Source of the DNA: Desulforapulum autotrophicum
Lineage (GTDB): Bacteria; Desulfobacterota; Desulfobacteria; Desulfobacterales; Desulfolunaceae
Length of the DNA stretch: 63,327 nucleotides
NCBI GenBank assembly: GCA_020723285.1
Contig: DYJE01000031.1
Coordinates: 1-63,327 of the forward strand
Reading direction: 5' to 3'
The notes below the pieces were generated by a model. It saw nothing but the letters and a program-made list of their open reading frames with translations, was not told where the DNA came from and made no database searches. The translations under genes were made by a program, and so were the position numbers. Every line of letters starts with the position of its first letter. The stretch's first letter is position 1. Below are positions 63,301 through 63,327 of this stretch, piece by piece.

Positions 63301-63327
63301 CATCCAATGCTCAATGGCTGTTCTGCG
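63301..63327 (+). repeat. 7-bp repeats, array 4, cut by the window edge
   Basis: CATCCAA and TGCTCAA followed by TGGCTGTTCTGC, the same end as array 1, so the block may continue past the window. Confidence 0.7.

Noticed and set aside
63044-63327. CRISPR-like appearance of repeated short units
   Set aside because: Units are 7 bp, contiguous and degenerate, with no spacers of constant length and no cas genes.
1-63327. tRNA, rRNA, prophage or integrative element boundaries
   Set aside because: No cloverleaf with a TTCGA-type arm, no integrase, no attachment repeats and no structural phage genes were seen; KilA-N alone is not enough.

Overview
The window (63.3 kb, moderately GC-rich by eye) reads as chromosomal DNA of a Desulfobacterota sulfate reducer or close relative, probably Desulfobacteraceae-like. 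This is inferred from gene content: an AhbB-type siroheme decarboxylase (heme route of sulfate reducers), a Na+-pumping decarboxylase/methylmalonyl-CoA carboxyltransferase set typical of propionate/succinate metabolism, a full che cluster with CheD, and many two-component genes. No rRNA, tRNA, CRISPR array, integrase or IS element was seen.

Layout. 0-2.9 kb (-): radA-rlmE-yebC housekeeping run, with the start of a further gene running off the left edge. 2.9-7.0 kb: HisK-type PHP phosphatase, an MltB-like transglycosylase with a small membrane partner, and a papain-family lipoprotein. 7.1-13.2 kb: methionine salvage (mtnA on -, mtnP-apt-hydrolase on +), with mtnA followed closely by a phage-type KilA-N gene, ahbB and a B12-type radical SAM gene. 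13.2-13.5 kb: a cluster of palindromic repeats. 13.6-24 kb: orphan sensor kinase, Kef-type antiporter, VapBC pair, DUF3124 protein, COG2509 flavoprotein, a membrane-bound AraC regulator, an RRM protein and an AI-2E family permease. 24.1-29.2 kb (+): a PhnD-like binding lipoprotein followed by a histidine kinase, a lone receiver and a hybrid kinase, probably one sensory pathway without a transporter.

30.3-41.4 kb (-): a chemotaxis-type operon read from 41.4 kb downwards: soluble MCP-like coiled coil, STAS protein, cheY, cheA (with MshEN-like repeats where P2 would be), cheW, cheR, cheB, cheD, a membrane MCP with two Cache-like modules, and an HD-GYP response regulator. 41.9-50.1 kb (+): four envelope genes I regard as the best candidate for an undescribed system. 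They are two overlapping paralogous lipoproteins with Gly/Ala-rich hydrophobic cores, a 985-residue GLUG-repeat protein ending in a CFI-like Cys tail, and a protein with two peptidoglycan-binding domains fused to a predicted outer-membrane barrel ending in Phe.

50.2-54.9 kb: a 2-oxoacid/acetoin-type dehydrogenase E1 alpha-beta fusion with an extra N-terminal SCP2-like domain, an SDR gene, and two convergent TetR paralogues. Two matching palindromes lie in the SDR/tetR intergenic region. 55.0-56.9 kb: a NarX/NarL-type two-component pair. 57.0-62.7 kb (-): OadG, an OadA-like carboxyltransferase with two biotinyl domains, OadB with a long Ala/Pro leader, a strong terminator, then the MmdA-type carboxyltransferase behind its own palindromic operator. 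The right end (63.0-63.3 kb) is a composite of degenerate 7-bp tandem repeats; the same heptads occur at 18.7 kb.
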